Below, piece after piece: positions 1-8,668 of a stretch of DNA of 41,418 nucleotides. How positions within the stretch are numbered: position 1 is the first letter of the stretch; every line of letters begins with the position of its first letter. The position numbers and the translations under genes are program-made. This stretch comes from Bifidobacterium amazonense. GTDB taxonomy: Bacteria; Actinomycetota; Actinomycetes; Actinomycetales; Bifidobacteriaceae. The notes under the pieces are model-generated. The model saw only the letters and a list, made by a program, of their open reading frames with translations, had not been told where the DNA came from and ran no database searches. The stretch is from contig NZ_JAFEJT020000026.1 in assembly GCF_018555435.2 (NCBI RefSeq), forward strand, positions 1 through 41,418, given 5' to 3'.

Positions 1-672
1 GACCTTGTTGGTCAGATGTCTGCTGAAATCCTCGACCTCGCCGTCGAACCGCGCGTCCGGCACGAAGTTCGACGTGGCGGGCCCGCCGACGCGCAGCCGC
101 GGGTCGATGTCCTTGATCGCCGTCGCGGTCGCCGCGTACATGGTGAGATACTGTGATTTCGTGCCGTTCCAGAAGGCGTGGAGGTCGGGTTCGTTCCAGA
201 CCTCGAAGTACCAGGTGAGCACTTCGTCCGGCCCGTAACGCTCGATCCAGTGGCGCACGCACGCGGCGGCGAGCCGAGCCCATGCGGCGGTGTCCTCGGG
301 CGGGGTGACGTTCGCCTTCCACCAGAACTGCGTGCCGTCGCCGCTGGCGAGGTCCTGCGGAGTGAATGCGAATTCGACGAACGGTTTGATGCCGGCGTCG
401 AGCATCGCGTCGTAGACCATGTCAATGTAGGCGAAGTTGTATCGCTCCCTGCCGTCGACGATGCGGTAGACGCCCATCTCGTCGCAGAGCAAGCCGTGGA
501 ATCGCAGGTATCTGAAGCCGCAGTCGCGCACGGCGCGGCGCAGCTGCGCCTGCCAGTCGGCGCGCAGGCCCTCGGCCGCGCGGCCCGCGCCCACGCAGGT
601 GCTCCAGTAATGGTCGAACGCCTCGCCTTGGGTGCGGGCGTCGACGGTGATGACAGGGTTGTCTTCGGTCAT
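1..672 (-). CDS. GH39 family beta-xylosidase-like glycosidase (C-terminal part outside window)
   Basis: The N-terminal 224 residues are present; the reading frame runs off the left edge. The TIM-barrel fold of GH39 enzymes is recognisable from FRYLRFHG near residue 55 and from YFEVWNEPDL near residue 155, where the Glu after Asn is the family acid/base. The nucleophile Glu lies in the missing part. There is no signal peptide, so the enzyme should act in the cytoplasm on imported oligosaccharides. The start follows AAAGGAG with good spacing. It is the last gene of the ABC uptake cluster but has its own operator 36 bp upstream. GH39 covers beta-xylosidases, alpha-iduronidases and an arabinogalactan-active group; the motifs look most like beta-xylosidase, but the substrate is inferred. 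Confidence 0.85.
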   Translation of the reverse strand, partial: MTEDNPVITVDARTQGEAFDHYWSTCVGAGRAAEGLRADWQAQLRRAVRDCGFRYLRFHGLLCDEMGVYRIVDGRERYNFAYIDMVYDAMLDAGIKPFVEFAFTPQDLASGDGTQFWWKANVTPPEDTAAWARLAAACVRHWIERYGPDEVLTWYFEVWNEPDLHAFWNGTKSQYLTMYAATATAIKDIDPRLRVGGPATSNFVPDARFDGEVEDFSRHLTNKV

Positions 673-707
673 GATCGCTCCTTTACGTGTGGATCGCCCC
701 ACTTGAG

Positions 708-719
708 TTAACTAGTTAA
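708..719. promoter_or_regulatory. LacI-type operator, perfect palindrome, before GH39 gene
   Basis: TTAACTAGTTAA is a perfect 12-bp palindrome lying between the LacI gene stop and the GH39 start. Close copies flank the promoter region of the binding-protein gene at 6239 and 6308. The likely ligand is the LacI protein encoded at 763-1896, because the three sites occur only around its own cluster. Confidence 0.65.
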
Positions 720-762
720 ATTTTGCCGCGCGACTGCCCAACGGCAATGGCGGAACCCTGAA

Positions 763-1896
763 CTACCGCTCCAGCACGGAGGGGTCCGGCGGCATGATGG
801 AACGGCGGATCGCCAGCTCGGTGGGCATGATCACATCGTTCTCGCGCTCCCCCATGCCGATGCGCACGGCCACACGACCCATCTCGAGGAACGGCACATG
901 CACGGTGCTCAACGGCACGCACAGATCCTCGGCGTACGGCATGTCGTCGAAGCCCGACACCGATACCTGATCGGGCACCGACAATCCGAGCCCACGCAAC
1001 GCCACGATCGCATCCAACGCCATCGAATCGGTGGCGGCGACCACCGCCGTGAACCGCGCCCCGGCATGGTAGCGCGACAGCAGATCCGACACGTTGTCGG
1101 CGCGGTCGCCGAACCGTTCGGTGTCATACTGCGGGTCATGCTCGATGCCCGCCTCCCGCAGCGCGCGCAGGAACCCCTGATACCGCGCATGGAACACGCT
1201 TGAGGCATGCATGATGCCCATGTACAGGAACCGGGTATGCCCCATCGAGATCATGTACCTGGTCATCTCGTACATGCCCCGCTCGTTCGTGTAGTCGACC
1301 ACGCCGATCCGCTCGGGCAGCGTGAGCCGGGGACGGCCCAGCACCACCACTTTCGTGCCGACGTTGTCGAACTGCCGGAGATTGCCGGCGAGCTTGACGT
1401 CCTGCTCCTGATCGGACCCCGAGTCGGCACTGACCACCGCGACCTTGGGACGCTGCGACAGCAGGTCGTTGACCACCTGGTCCATGGTGTGCTGGGCCAG
1501 ACCGGTGGAGATCAGCCGGAACGTCATGTGACGGCTGGTCACCTCGCGCTCCACGCCGGACATCATGTCCGCATAGGTGCCGCCGGCGATCGCGCGGACG
1601 ACGAGCGTCACCGAGTTCGGCGGCGTGGTCAGGGCGAGCGCGTGCGCGTTGGGCACATAGCCAAGCTCGTCCACCACTTGCATGACCCGTTTGCGCGTGC
1701 GCTCCGACACGTTGGGCGCGCCCCTCATCACATTCGACACCGTGGCCGACGAGACGCCGGCCTTCTCGGCGATGTCGCGGATGTTGACCTTGCCGGTTTT
1801 GGCCGGGCCACGGCGCGACGGCCTCGCGGCCAGCAGTTCCGCGGACGCCTGCGGATCGCCGTTCATCGGCGTCCCCGCGTCATGGCCGTCATGCAT
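763..1896 (-). CDS. LacI family transcriptional regulator of the ABC/GH39 cluster
   Basis: This 377-residue protein has an unusually long N-terminal tail of about 36 residues before the LacI helix-turn-helix (residues 37-83, VNIRDIAEKAGVSSATVSNV followed by a hinge-helix region ending GYVPN). The rest matches the periplasmic-binding-protein-like sensor domain, including the VSVSGFDDMP and STVHVPFLEMG motifs typical of sugar-responsive LacI proteins. The start follows GAGGTG at short spacing; a later Met at residue 11 is an alternative. It sits between the alpha/beta hydrolase and GH39 genes on the same strand. It probably represses them and the uptake genes from TTAACTAGTTAA sites until an oligosaccharide or its product binds. 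Confidence 0.92.
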   Translation of the reverse strand: MHDGHDAGTPMNGDPQASAELLAARPSRRGPAKTGKVNIRDIAEKAGVSSATVSNVMRGAPNVSERTRKRVMQVVDELGYVPNAHALALTTPPNSVTLVVRAIAGGTYADMMSGVEREVTSRHMTFRLISTGLAQHTMDQVVNDLLSQRPKVAVVSADSGSDQEQDVKLAGNLRQFDNVGTKVVVLGRPRLTLPERIGVVDYTNERGMYEMTRYMISMGHTRFLYMGIMHASSVFHARYQGFLRALREAGIEHDPQYDTERFGDRADNVSDLLSRYHAGARFTAVVAATDSMALDAIVALRGLGLSVPDQVSVSGFDDMPYAEDLCVPLSTVHVPFLEMGRVAVRIGMGERENDVIMPTELAIRRSIMPPDPSVLER

Positions 1897-1980
1897 AGCG
1901 CACCTCGTTTCCGTTCATGTCCCCATCGGCCGTCCGCACCCGGCATGACGGGGCGATGCCGATCAGATCGATTATAGGCT

Positions 1981-2817
1981 TCATACGGTTTGCCCCACGG
2001 CAGGGGCGGAGGCTACCGAGGGGATCCCGCACCGGCTCGCCCATGCAGTCACCGTCCGCGACAGCCGTTGCGGCATCTCGCATTGCAGGTAATGCCCATG
2101 ATCCTCGCCCCACGACACCGAGGCGAAGCTGCCGCATTCCAGCTCGAACCGCGCACGGTCCTCGGTGCGGTAGATGCCGAACGACGGCTTGACGCGCCGT
2201 GCGGCAACAGTGATGGTCCTCGACCGTCCGCCGATCTGGTCGTCGGCGAGGTACTCCGACCAGTAGTAGTCGGCGAGCGCCCTGGCGTTGGCGCGCCGCA
2301 CGTCGGCCACGATCGTGTCGTGGGCGGACCGGCTCAGATACGGCGAGCGCGATCCGTCGACGAATCCCGTCATCGTCTCGTACGGGCGCTCCCGCAGCCG
2401 CTCGAACGTGCGATGGTGCCGGATGAGATCCGCCGGCGTCTCGTCGGCCCCGTAGGCCGGGTCGATCACGACCTCCATGTCCAGCAGGTCGGGATGGTCG
2501 GCGTTGAGCAGCAGCGAAAGCTGCCCGCCCATCGAGTGCGCGACGACGATCACGGGGATCGGCGCCGTCGCATGCCGTTCGATGAACCGTGCCAGATCCT
2601 CACTGGCCGAACGGATGTCCCATGGCCCCTCGTCGCGGCGGTCGCCGTGGCCGGGCATCTCGTACGGCAGCACGCGCCATCCGGCCGGCCATTGCACGGC
2701 GTCGAAGGAACGTCCCGATCCGCCCCATCCGTGGACCGTGACCACGTAGGCGTTCGCGCCGCCATCCGCGTCGGCTGCCGTCATGTCGGGCGTCATCGCG
2801 TCGATGTGTTCGCTCAT
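1981..2817 (-). CDS. alpha/beta hydrolase, possible carbohydrate esterase
   Basis: The 278-residue protein has the alpha/beta hydrolase layout. VTVHGWGGSG near residues 27-35 forms the oxyanion region, AHSMGGQ carries the nucleophile Ser95, and GHYLQCE near the C-terminus carries the likely catalytic His242. No signal peptide is seen. It starts 37 bp after the downstream permease stop and is preceded by GGGGAG. Its place between sugar permeases and a GH39 enzyme suggests an esterase that removes acyl groups, such as acetyl or feruloyl, from imported oligosaccharides. That role is inferred, since the fold also includes lipases, peptidases and other hydrolases. Confidence 0.75.
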   Translation of the reverse strand: MSEHIDAMTPDMTAADADGGANAYVVTVHGWGGSGRSFDAVQWPAGWRVLPYEMPGHGDRRDEGPWDIRSASEDLARFIERHATAPIPVIVVAHSMGGQLSLLLNADHPDLLDMEVVIDPAYGADETPADLIRHHRTFERLRERPYETMTGFVDGSRSPYLSRSAHDTIVADVRRANARALADYYWSEYLADDQIGGRSRTITVAARRVKPSFGIYRTEDRARFELECGSFASVSWGEDHGHYLQCEMPQRLSRTVTAWASRCGIPSVASAPAVGQTV

Positions 2818-2854
2818 CGTTCATCACTCCCCTAGTTGATGATTGGCGTGCTGG

Positions 2855-3742
2855 TCAACCCTTGACGGAGCCGAGGGCCACGCCGGACCTCCAGTAGCGC
2901 TGCATGGCGATCATCACCACGGCGAGCGGGATGATCGAGACGACCGCGCCGGCCAGGGCGATCGTGGTCGGGTCGAACAGCGTGTTCTGCTTGGTCTGCA
3001 TGAAGCTGAACAGGCCGAGCGACAGCGTCCATTTGTCGGAGCCGCGCAGCATGGTGATCGGCAGGTAGAAGTTGTTCCATTGGCCCACGAACGTGAGGAT
3101 GAAGATCGTGGCGGCCGGGGTGGGCAGCAACGGCAGCACGATCTGCCGGAAGATACGGATCTCGCCGGCGCCGTCGATGCGCGCCGCCTCAAGCAGCTCG
3201 TCGGGCACCGCGCCGTCGATGTACTCCTTGGCGAGGTACACGTCGAACGCGTTGACGAACGATGGGATGAGCACGGACCAGACCGTGTCGGTCAGATGCA
3301 GTCCGGAGAACAGCAGGTAGAGCGGCAGGGTGAGCAGCGCGGTCGGGATCAGGAACGAGAACATGATCAGCCCCATCTGGAACCCGCGGCCGCGGAACTC
3401 GAATTTGCTCAGCGAGTAGCCGGCCATGATGGAGATCACCATGCATACGACCGATCCGACGCCCGCATAGAGGACCGAGTTGCCGAGCCAACGGAAGAAC
3501 AGGCCGTGCTCGTAGGCGAACAGCTGGTGGAAGTTCTCGAGCAGGTGGTTTTCGGCGCCGAACCACATGCCGCTCGTATTGTACAGTTCGATGCGGCTCT
3601 TGGTGACGGAGACGACCAGCCACCACAGCGGTGCGACCGCGTAGAAGGCCATCAGCGCCAGCGCGATGAGCACGCCGGGACGGCTCCATCTGGACAGGGG
3701 CCCGTTGGCCTTGGGACGGATGGGGGCTGCGTTGCGGTTCAT
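2855..3742 (-). CDS. ABC sugar transporter permease, MalG-like
   Basis: This 295-residue membrane protein has about six hydrophobic segments. The conserved cytoplasmic EAA loop, which docks on the ATPase, is visible as EAARIDGAGEIRIFRQIVLP. It pairs with the MalF-like permease upstream: that gene's TGA ends one base before this ATG, so the two are translationally linked. The start follows AAGGAG. No ATPase gene lies in the cluster, as is common for CUT1 importers in bifidobacteria and other Gram-positives that share an MsmK-like ATPase encoded elsewhere. Confidence 0.92.
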   Translation of the reverse strand: MNRNAAPIRPKANGPLSRWSRPGVLIALALMAFYAVAPLWWLVVSVTKSRIELYNTSGMWFGAENHLLENFHQLFAYEHGLFFRWLGNSVLYAGVGSVVCMVISIMAGYSLSKFEFRGRGFQMGLIMFSFLIPTALLTLPLYLLFSGLHLTDTVWSVLIPSFVNAFDVYLAKEYIDGAVPDELLEAARIDGAGEIRIFRQIVLPLLPTPAATIFILTFVGQWNNFYLPITMLRGSDKWTLSLGLFSFMQTKQNTLFDPTTIALAGAVVSIIPLAVVMIAMQRYWRSGVALGSVKG

Positions 3743-3743
3743 G

Positions 3744-4688
3744 TCACCGCTCCTTCCGATTGGAGACTCCGTAGACGATGGCGGAGATGACGCCGATGAC
3801 GATGGCGAGCACCACCGACAGCGCGGCCGCGTAGTTGTAGTCGCCGCCCGCGGTGAACGTGTAGTTGTAGATCGTCATGATCGGCGTGAAGTTCGCGGTG
3901 ACGGTCTCAGGCGAGGCCGAACGGAACAGCAGCGGCTGGTCGAACAGCTGCAGCATGCCGATCATGGAAAGCAGACAGGTGAGCACGAGCGTGCCGCGCA
4001 CCATCGGAATCTTGATCGACCATGCGATGCGCAGTTCGCCCGCGCCGTCCACCTTCGCGCTCTCATAGAGCACCGGGTCGATGGAGGTCAGCGAGCCGTA
4101 GAGGATCAGCATGTTGAAGCCGACGTTCATCCAGATCAGCAGGTTGGCCATGGACACCCATAGCATCTGAGGGCTGAAGAAGTTCACGTCAAGGCCGATG
4201 GCGAGGAACATCCTGCGCAGCGGGCCGATGCCGGGCGAGTACAGGTACACCCAGATCAGCGTGGAGACGATGGACGGCACCATGTACGGGATGAGCAGCA
4301 GAAAGCGGTACGCCTTCTTGGCTCGGGCCTTGGCCGAGTCGATGAGCAGCGCCTCGACGAGCGCGAAGATCATGATCAGCGGCATGACCACGCAGGTGAA
4401 GACCGCGACGCGTCCCATGCCGGCCCAGAACGAACCGTCCTTCATCACGCGCAGATACTGTTCGAGGCCGGCGAAATGCGTGGCGGCGGTGCCGATGCCC
4501 AGTCCGCTGGATTTTCTGACGTACAGGCTCTCCCACAGCGCATAGAAGAACGGGATGATGAACGAGAAGAGGAACAGGGCGAAGAACGGGATGCCGAACA
4601 TCATGCCCTTGTGTCCGAGGCGCTTCTTCCACCGCGGCGTGAGGTTCTCCCTGATGCCGGCGCGCCCGGAATCGCTTGCGATGTCCAC
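3744..4688 (-). CDS. ABC sugar transporter permease, MalF-like
   Basis: This 314-residue CUT1 inner-membrane permease has a hydrophobic segment starting near residue 30 and an EAA loop reading ESAKVDGAGELRIAWSIKIP. The start codon is GTG, chosen because GGAG stands six bases upstream and the reading frame gives a natural cytoplasmic N-terminus. It forms the channel with the MalG-like partner next to it, and the lipoprotein encoded at 4828-6174 delivers the sugar. A 139-bp GC-rich gap separates it from the binding-protein gene. Confidence 0.92.
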   Translation of the reverse strand: MDIASDSGRAGIRENLTPRWKKRLGHKGMMFGIPFFALFLFSFIIPFFYALWESLYVRKSSGLGIGTAATHFAGLEQYLRVMKDGSFWAGMGRVAVFTCVVMPLIMIFALVEALLIDSAKARAKKAYRFLLLIPYMVPSIVSTLIWVYLYSPGIGPLRRMFLAIGLDVNFFSPQMLWVSMANLLIWMNVGFNMLILYGSLTSIDPVLYESAKVDGAGELRIAWSIKIPMVRGTLVLTCLLSMIGMLQLFDQPLLFRSASPETVTANFTPIMTIYNYTFTAGGDYNYAAALSVVLAIVIGVISAIVYGVSNRKER

Positions 4689-4740
4689 GATATGCTCCGA
4701 TCCGTTGAAAGTTCGTGTTGGTGTTGATGTGCCGCCGGAC

Positions 4741-4815
4741 GGGCGCAGGCGCCCACGGCCGGCCCGCGCCCCATCCGCCGCCCAGCTTCAGAGGGACCGA
4801 CGGCCGGACCGGCCG
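4741..4815 (-). promoter_or_regulatory. GC-rich inverted repeats between binding-protein and permease genes
   Basis: Two short, very GC-rich inverted repeats lie in this gap: GGGCGC/GCGCCC at 4741-4754 and CGGCCGG/CCGGCCG at 4801-4815. In ABC importer operons, a hairpin here often stops part of the transcription or protects the mRNA, so that binding protein is made in excess over permease. That role is inferred from position; no T-run follows. Confidence 0.4.
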
Positions 4816-4827
4816 GAGGCGACCCGC

Positions 4828-6174
4828 TCACGCGGCCTCGGCGTTGATGCCCTTCTGTTTGAGGTCGTCGAGCGTCCACTTCTGGATGGCGTCGAGCATC
4901 TGCTCCCCCGTGACCTCCTTGTTGAGGAACTTGGCCCACTGGTCGGTCAGCTGCTTGAACATCGGAGCCCAGTTCACGCCGGTGGAGTACGGGGCGACAG
5001 TCTCGGCCGACTTCTCGATCACCTTGGCCGCACCCTCCCTGTCTCCGATCAGCTTGTCCGGAATCGTGCCCTCGACGAACGCCGACGGATCCTTGACGGC
5101 CGGGAACGCACCCGAGCCCTTATCCGGGTCGGCGGCGATCCTGAGCGCGTCGTCATCGGTGGCCAGCCAGGTAGCGAACTCGACGGCCGCCTCGGGGTGC
5201 TTCGCACCCTTCGGGATGGCGTTGCCGGTGGCGTTCAGCGGGGAGACGACGTCGGAGTCGGCGCTCTCCTTGGGCCAGTCGTACGCCCTCCAGTCGCCGA
5301 GCGAGTTCTGGAAGTTCGCCTGATAGGCGGACAGCTGCCAGGTCGAGGTCGGGATGATCGCGAGGTCGCCGGACTGGAAGAACTGCATGAGCGCATCCCA
5401 TTCGATGAACGTCTTGCGGCTGAACATGTCGTCGTCGACGACCTGCTGCAGGTAGTCGACGGCCTTCTTCGACTCCTTGCCGTTGATGTCGATCACCCAT
5501 TTGTCGCCCTTGATCGAATACCATTTCGCACCGAACTGCTGGGCGAGCAGGACGATGGTCGACGGGTCCTCGCCGGCGAGGTTGAGGATCTTGACATCCG
5601 GGTCCTTGGCCTTGAGGTCCTTGCCGGCCTGGATGAGCTCGTCCCACGTGGTCGGCACCGTGACGCCGTTGTCGTCGAAGGTCTTCTGGTTGACGATCAT
5701 GAACTGCGGGCTGGCCTTGTACGGAATGACGGCGAGCTGGTCTCCGACCTTGAACGAGTCGACGACGTTCTGGTTGAGATCGGACAGGTCGGGCTTGTAT
5801 TGGGCGATGTCCTGGATGGTGCCGTCGGCGAGCAGCGAGATCGAGGAGTCCATGTTGGCGGTGAACAGGTCGGGCGCGTTGCCTGCCTTGACGGCATTGA
5901 CCACGCTCTCCTCGGTCTTGTCGCCGTTGGCCATCTTCTTGTATTCGACCTTGATTTTGTCCTGCGACTTGTTGAACAGGTCGGCCTGCTCCTGCTGCCC
6001 CTGGTCGGCGCCCCACCATTCGATGGTGACCGGACCATCCGACGCGGCGGATTCGCCGCTCCCGGCGCCGTCCGAGCCGCCCGACTCCGATCCGCATGCG
6101 GCCAACGGGACGATCATGCCTACCGATGCAAGTGCCGCCACGGCCACCTTTGCCCAGCGATGCGAAGTTGCCAT
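4828..6174 (-). CDS. extracellular sugar-binding lipoprotein of ABC importer (SBP_bac_1 family)
   Basis: The 448-residue protein begins with a lipoprotein signal: a basic N-terminus, a hydrophobic stretch, and a lipobox LAAC with Cys27. A Gly/Ser-rich linker follows. The mature part matches family 1 solute-binding proteins that capture oligosaccharides at the cell surface (for example EWWGADQ near the N-terminus and the NATGNAIPKGAKHPEAAVEFATWL segment, a feature of the family, near residue 340). The start was placed at the Met before SHRW because AAGGAGG stands just upstream and this yields the signal peptide; the frame stays open upstream. It is the first gene of the cluster. Substrate is probably a xylo- or arabinoxylo-oligosaccharide, inferred from the GH39 neighbour. 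Confidence 0.93.
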   Translation of the reverse strand: MATSHRWAKVAVAALASVGMIVPLAACGSESGGSDGAGSGESAASDGPVTIEWWGADQGQQEQADLFNKSQDKIKVEYKKMANGDKTEESVVNAVKAGNAPDLFTANMDSSISLLADGTIQDIAQYKPDLSDLNQNVVDSFKVGDQLAVIPYKASPQFMIVNQKTFDDNGVTVPTTWDELIQAGKDLKAKDPDVKILNLAGEDPSTIVLLAQQFGAKWYSIKGDKWVIDINGKESKKAVDYLQQVVDDDMFSRKTFIEWDALMQFFQSGDLAIIPTSTWQLSAYQANFQNSLGDWRAYDWPKESADSDVVSPLNATGNAIPKGAKHPEAAVEFATWLATDDDALRIAADPDKGSGAFPAVKDPSAFVEGTIPDKLIGDREGAAKVIEKSAETVAPYSTGVNWAPMFKQLTDQWAKFLNKEVTGEQMLDAIQKWTLDDLKQKGINAEAA

Positions 6175-6238
6175 CAGAACCCTCCTTGGTTGTGATTCGT
6201 GACTACCGGTTGTGTTGTTTTTGGTCAACCATCTTTGG

Positions 6239-6250
6239 TTAACTAGTTTA
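6239..6250. promoter_or_regulatory. LacI-type operator copy, proximal to binding-protein gene
   Basis: TTAACTAGTTTA matches the perfect palindrome at 708 in 11 of 12 bases. It lies 64 bp upstream of the binding-protein start. With the copy at 6308 it brackets an AT-rich stretch that holds a TATAGT-like -10 element on the minus strand. Confidence 0.6.
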
Positions 6251-6307
6251 TTTTTTGACGACAACATCACTATATCAGACTTTTCATATCCCAGCATCTT
6301 CAGCGAT

Positions 6308-6319
6308 AAAACTAGTTAA
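6308..6319. promoter_or_regulatory. LacI-type operator copy, distal to binding-protein gene
   Basis: AAAACTAGTTAA matches the palindrome at 708 in 10 of 12 bases. Its centre is 69 bp from that of the copy at 6239, so paired binding or looping is possible. The whole 6175-6483 gap holds these two sites, the minus-strand promoter region and the upstream region of the ydcF-like gene; no gene is visible in it. Confidence 0.5.
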
Positions 6320-6483
6320 TAAAAAAGAAGGAACCCAAGACATGCGGCCACTCATCGACCGGTTACAACCGCACATTCGGCGTGTCGCATTCACTTGCCA
6401 TCCGCAACGTCGACGATCCCGGCAACGGCGGCGCGGGAACGTCGATTGCCCTCGAGGATCGCCCGTTCGCATAGGATGGAACA

Positions 6484-7449
6484 GTGACGACAAACAAGAG
6501 CATCCCGATCGCAGACGATCGAAACGCAACCTATCCGAACGCAGCCACACCGGCCGACATCGCCGACGACGTCAACCGACTGGCCGCGTTCTGCGGTCCG
6601 CGCGACCTTGCACGGCTGGACGGGCCGAGCCTGTCCGAGGCGACCGGACTGGAACAGGCCGACGTCATGGTCCTGTTCGGCGGCAGCATCATCGCCGGCA
6701 GCGACATACTGGCCGAAGGCATGCGCAACGGCGTGGCGCGACGGACCATGATCGTCGGCGGCGCCGGACACACCACGCAGACGCTACGCGACGTCATGCA
6801 CAGGCACCATCCCGACATCGACACCGACGGACGCTGCGAGGCGGACATCTTCGCCGACTATCTGCGCATCCGCCACGGACTGGAACCGGACTATCTCGAA
6901 CGCGAGTCGACGAACTGCGGCAACAACATCACCAACATGCTCGACCTGCTGCGGGCGCACGGCGAGCCGTGCCGCAGCGTCATCCTCATCCAGGACGCCA
7001 CCATGCAGCGACGCATGGCCGCCGGCCTGCGCCGGCACGCGCCCGATACGATCATCGTCAACTATGCGGCGTACCGCACGACCGTCGTGCCGGCGGACAC
7101 GGCCGATGCAGCCGGCATATCCGGCATGGACAGTTCGCTCGGCGCAGCCGGCATGGCCGGCCCATCCGGTGCATCCGGCACGGCCGACGCGCTCGGCCCA
7201 TCATCGCCGAGCTGCGGACTGCGGTATCTCGACCCACCCGCCGGCATGTGGGACATGAACCGGTATCTGACGCTGCTCATGGGCGAGATCCCGCGACTGC
7301 GCGACGACGCGAACGGCTACGGCCCGGCCGGACGCGGCTACATCGCGCACGAGGACATTCCCGAATCCGTCGCATCGGCCCACGCCCGGCTGAGCGGCAT
7401 CCTCGGCCTGGCCACAAGGGAGGCCGATCCCGCCTTCGCCTCCCACTGA
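6484..7449 (+). CDS. ydcF: YdcF family protein (DUF218 fold)
   Basis: The 321-residue protein aligns along its length with E. coli YdcF. Shared blocks include [12 protein letters not shown], the STNCGNN motif, QDATMQRR, and [16 protein letters not shown] followed by GYGP near the end. E. coli YdcF has been reported to bind S-adenosylmethionine, but its reaction is unknown. Residues about 202-246 are a Gly/Ala/Ser-rich stretch absent from the E. coli protein. The start is GTG; AGGA lies seven bases upstream, and TAGGAT could also be a -10 element of a nearly leaderless transcript. No signal peptide or membrane segment is seen. It stands alone, divergent from the uptake operon. Confidence 0.85.
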   Translation: MTTNKSIPIADDRNATYPNAATPADIADDVNRLAAFCGPRDLARLDGPSLSEATGLEQADVMVLFGGSIIAGSDILAEGMRNGVARRTMIVGGAGHTTQTLRDVMHRHHPDIDTDGRCEADIFADYLRIRHGLEPDYLERESTNCGNNITNMLDLLRAHGEPCRSVILIQDATMQRRMAAGLRRHAPDTIIVNYAAYRTTVVPADTADAAGISGMDSSLGAAGMAGPSGASGTADALGPSSPSCGLRYLDPPAGMWDMNRYLTLLMGEIPRLRDDANGYGPAGRGYIAHEDIPESVASAHARLSGILGLATREADPAFASH

Positions 7450-7539
7450 CTGACGTTCGATCATCCCCTGAGACGGCCAGATTCCTGTCGACGGGCGGGA
7501 ACGCAGACTCAATATCGCCAGAAACCCACGCCGATATAG

Positions 7540-7686
7540 CCACAAACCAACGCTGAGGGCGTGGTTTGCGTTGGTTTGTGGAGAGCGGTTTTGCCCTACT
7601 CTCCACCAACCAACGCTGAGATGCCTCTGAGCGTGGCTTTCCGGTGAGTAACCCGATGGTTCTCTCCACAAACCAACGCTCAGAGG
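7540..7686. repeat. intergenic repeat cluster, CCACAAACCAACGC units in direct and inverted copies
   Basis: A perfect 14-bp inverted repeat, CCACAAACCAACGC at 7540-7553 and its complement at 7568-7581, has a 14-base loop. Further direct copies of the core CCAACGCTSAG occur at about 7602-7620 and 7662-7683, and an 11-bp inverted pair CCTCTGAGCGT / ACGCTCAGAGG joins 7624-7634 to 7676-7686. The gap lies between convergent genes and contains no coding frame I can support. Possible roles are a bidirectional terminator, mRNA-end protection or a mobile palindromic element. Confidence 0.75.
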
Positions 7687-7761
7687 ACTACTGGCGTGGG
7701 GATATGGCCGCCAATAGCACCCGGGGATTCAAAGTCCACCGGGCGCAGGATCGACCACAAT

Positions 7762-7785
7762 GCCGAATCAGAGCTGTGATTCGGC
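7762..7785 (-). terminator. hairpin overlapping stop codon of TIM-barrel isomerase gene
   Basis: GCCGAATCA and TGATTCGGC form a perfect 9-bp stem around a 6-base loop. It includes the last codons and the stop of the isomerase gene. It is the likely 3' end of the GH36 operon, though only a weak T-rich stretch follows. Confidence 0.5.
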
Positions 7786-8655
7786 GGGCAGCGCCTCGAT
7801 CGCGCGACGGGCGGCGACGAGCGCCTCCTCGAGCGGCTCGACCTGCGGGTACCAGCGGCGCTCCCATTCGAGGGAGAGCGGGCCGGTGTAGCCGCCGTCC
7901 TTGAGCAGCTTGCAGCATTCGGCCAGCGGCACGCGGCCGGTGCCCTGCAGCACCGGGGTCTGGTCGCCGGGGAACGCGCAGTCCTTGATCTGCACGACGC
8001 CGCGGCCGCCGACCAGATACGGCTTGAGGTATTCGAACGTGGTGGCCGGCGCCTCGCCGACGCGCCACGGGTGGGCGATATCCCAGATGGAGCCGGCCTG
8101 GTTGCCCGGCGCGATCTTATCGAGATAGTAGTGGATGATCGCGTTGCGTTCGCCGTTGGTGTGGCTGTCGTGCGTTTCGATGAGCGGCTGCACGCCGAGC
8201 TTGTCGGCGGTCGGCAGGGCACGGGCGATGATCTCGGCGCCGCGCTTGGACACGCCGGCGAGATTCATGCCCTTGGGCAGCACCATGCCCGGCAGGCGGT
8301 CCGGATCCCAGCTCGGCTCGAGCGGCGCGGTCGGGAAGACGCGCACGTACTTCGCGCCGAGCACGGACGCCATGTGCAGGCAGTGTTCAAGGCTTTCGAC
8401 CAGTTCGTCGTCCTCACGGTCGGTGTTGCACACCTGCACGCGCGAGTCGACGCCGAAGATCGACACACCGGCCTTCTCGGCGAGTTCGTCGCGCATGGCC
8501 TTGAGCTCGTCGTCGGTCGAGGCCATCGTGAACTTCATCTCGTCGCCGACGGCGACCTCGATCCGCTTGACGCCGGTCGCCTTGAAGGTCTTGGCGAGTT
8601 CGTCCATCGTGTCGTACGGTGCGCCGAGGGTCGACGCGGCCAGTTCCCATGTCAT
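7768..8655 (-). CDS. sugar phosphate isomerase/epimerase family TIM-barrel protein
   Basis: The 295-residue protein belongs to the AP-endonuclease-2-like TIM-barrel family. It keeps likely metal-binding and catalytic positions: Glu in PLIETHDSH, Asp/His in WDIAHPWR, the KDC strand, and Glu in LSLEWERRW. Family members isomerise or epimerise ketoses or dehydrate inositol derivatives. The start follows AAAGGA; longer upstream extension overlaps the GH43 gene and was rejected. It is the last gene of a four-gene unit, 13 bp after GH43. In this context it may handle a sugar released by the lyase or glycosidases. Its exact reaction cannot be read from sequence. Confidence 0.8.
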   Translation of the reverse strand: MTWELAASTLGAPYDTMDELAKTFKATGVKRIEVAVGDEMKFTMASTDDELKAMRDELAEKAGVSIFGVDSRVQVCNTDREDDELVESLEHCLHMASVLGAKYVRVFPTAPLEPSWDPDRLPGMVLPKGMNLAGVSKRGAEIIARALPTADKLGVQPLIETHDSHTNGERNAIIHYYLDKIAPGNQAGSIWDIAHPWRVGEAPATTFEYLKPYLVGGRGVVQIKDCAFPGDQTPVLQGTGRVPLAECCKLLKDGGYTGPLSLEWERRWYPQVEPLEEALVAARRAIEALPAESQL

Positions 8656-8668
8656 GATTGTTGTCCTT

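Noticed and set aside
4601..4939. 112-codon frame in the binding-protein/permease gap
   Set aside because: It overlaps both neighbours and has no ribosome site or recognisable sequence; the gap is better explained by hairpins.
6255..7556. 433-codon open frame on the plus strand across the YdcF-like gene
   Set aside because: Arg-rich translation typical of a GC-rich shadow; the overlapping frame matches YdcF along its whole length. A ribosome-site-like GAAGGA before an ATG near 6341 is probably chance.
7540..7686. Insertion sequence remnant with terminal inverted repeats
   Set aside because: No transposase frame and the repeats are too close together; better treated as a palindromic intergenic repeat.
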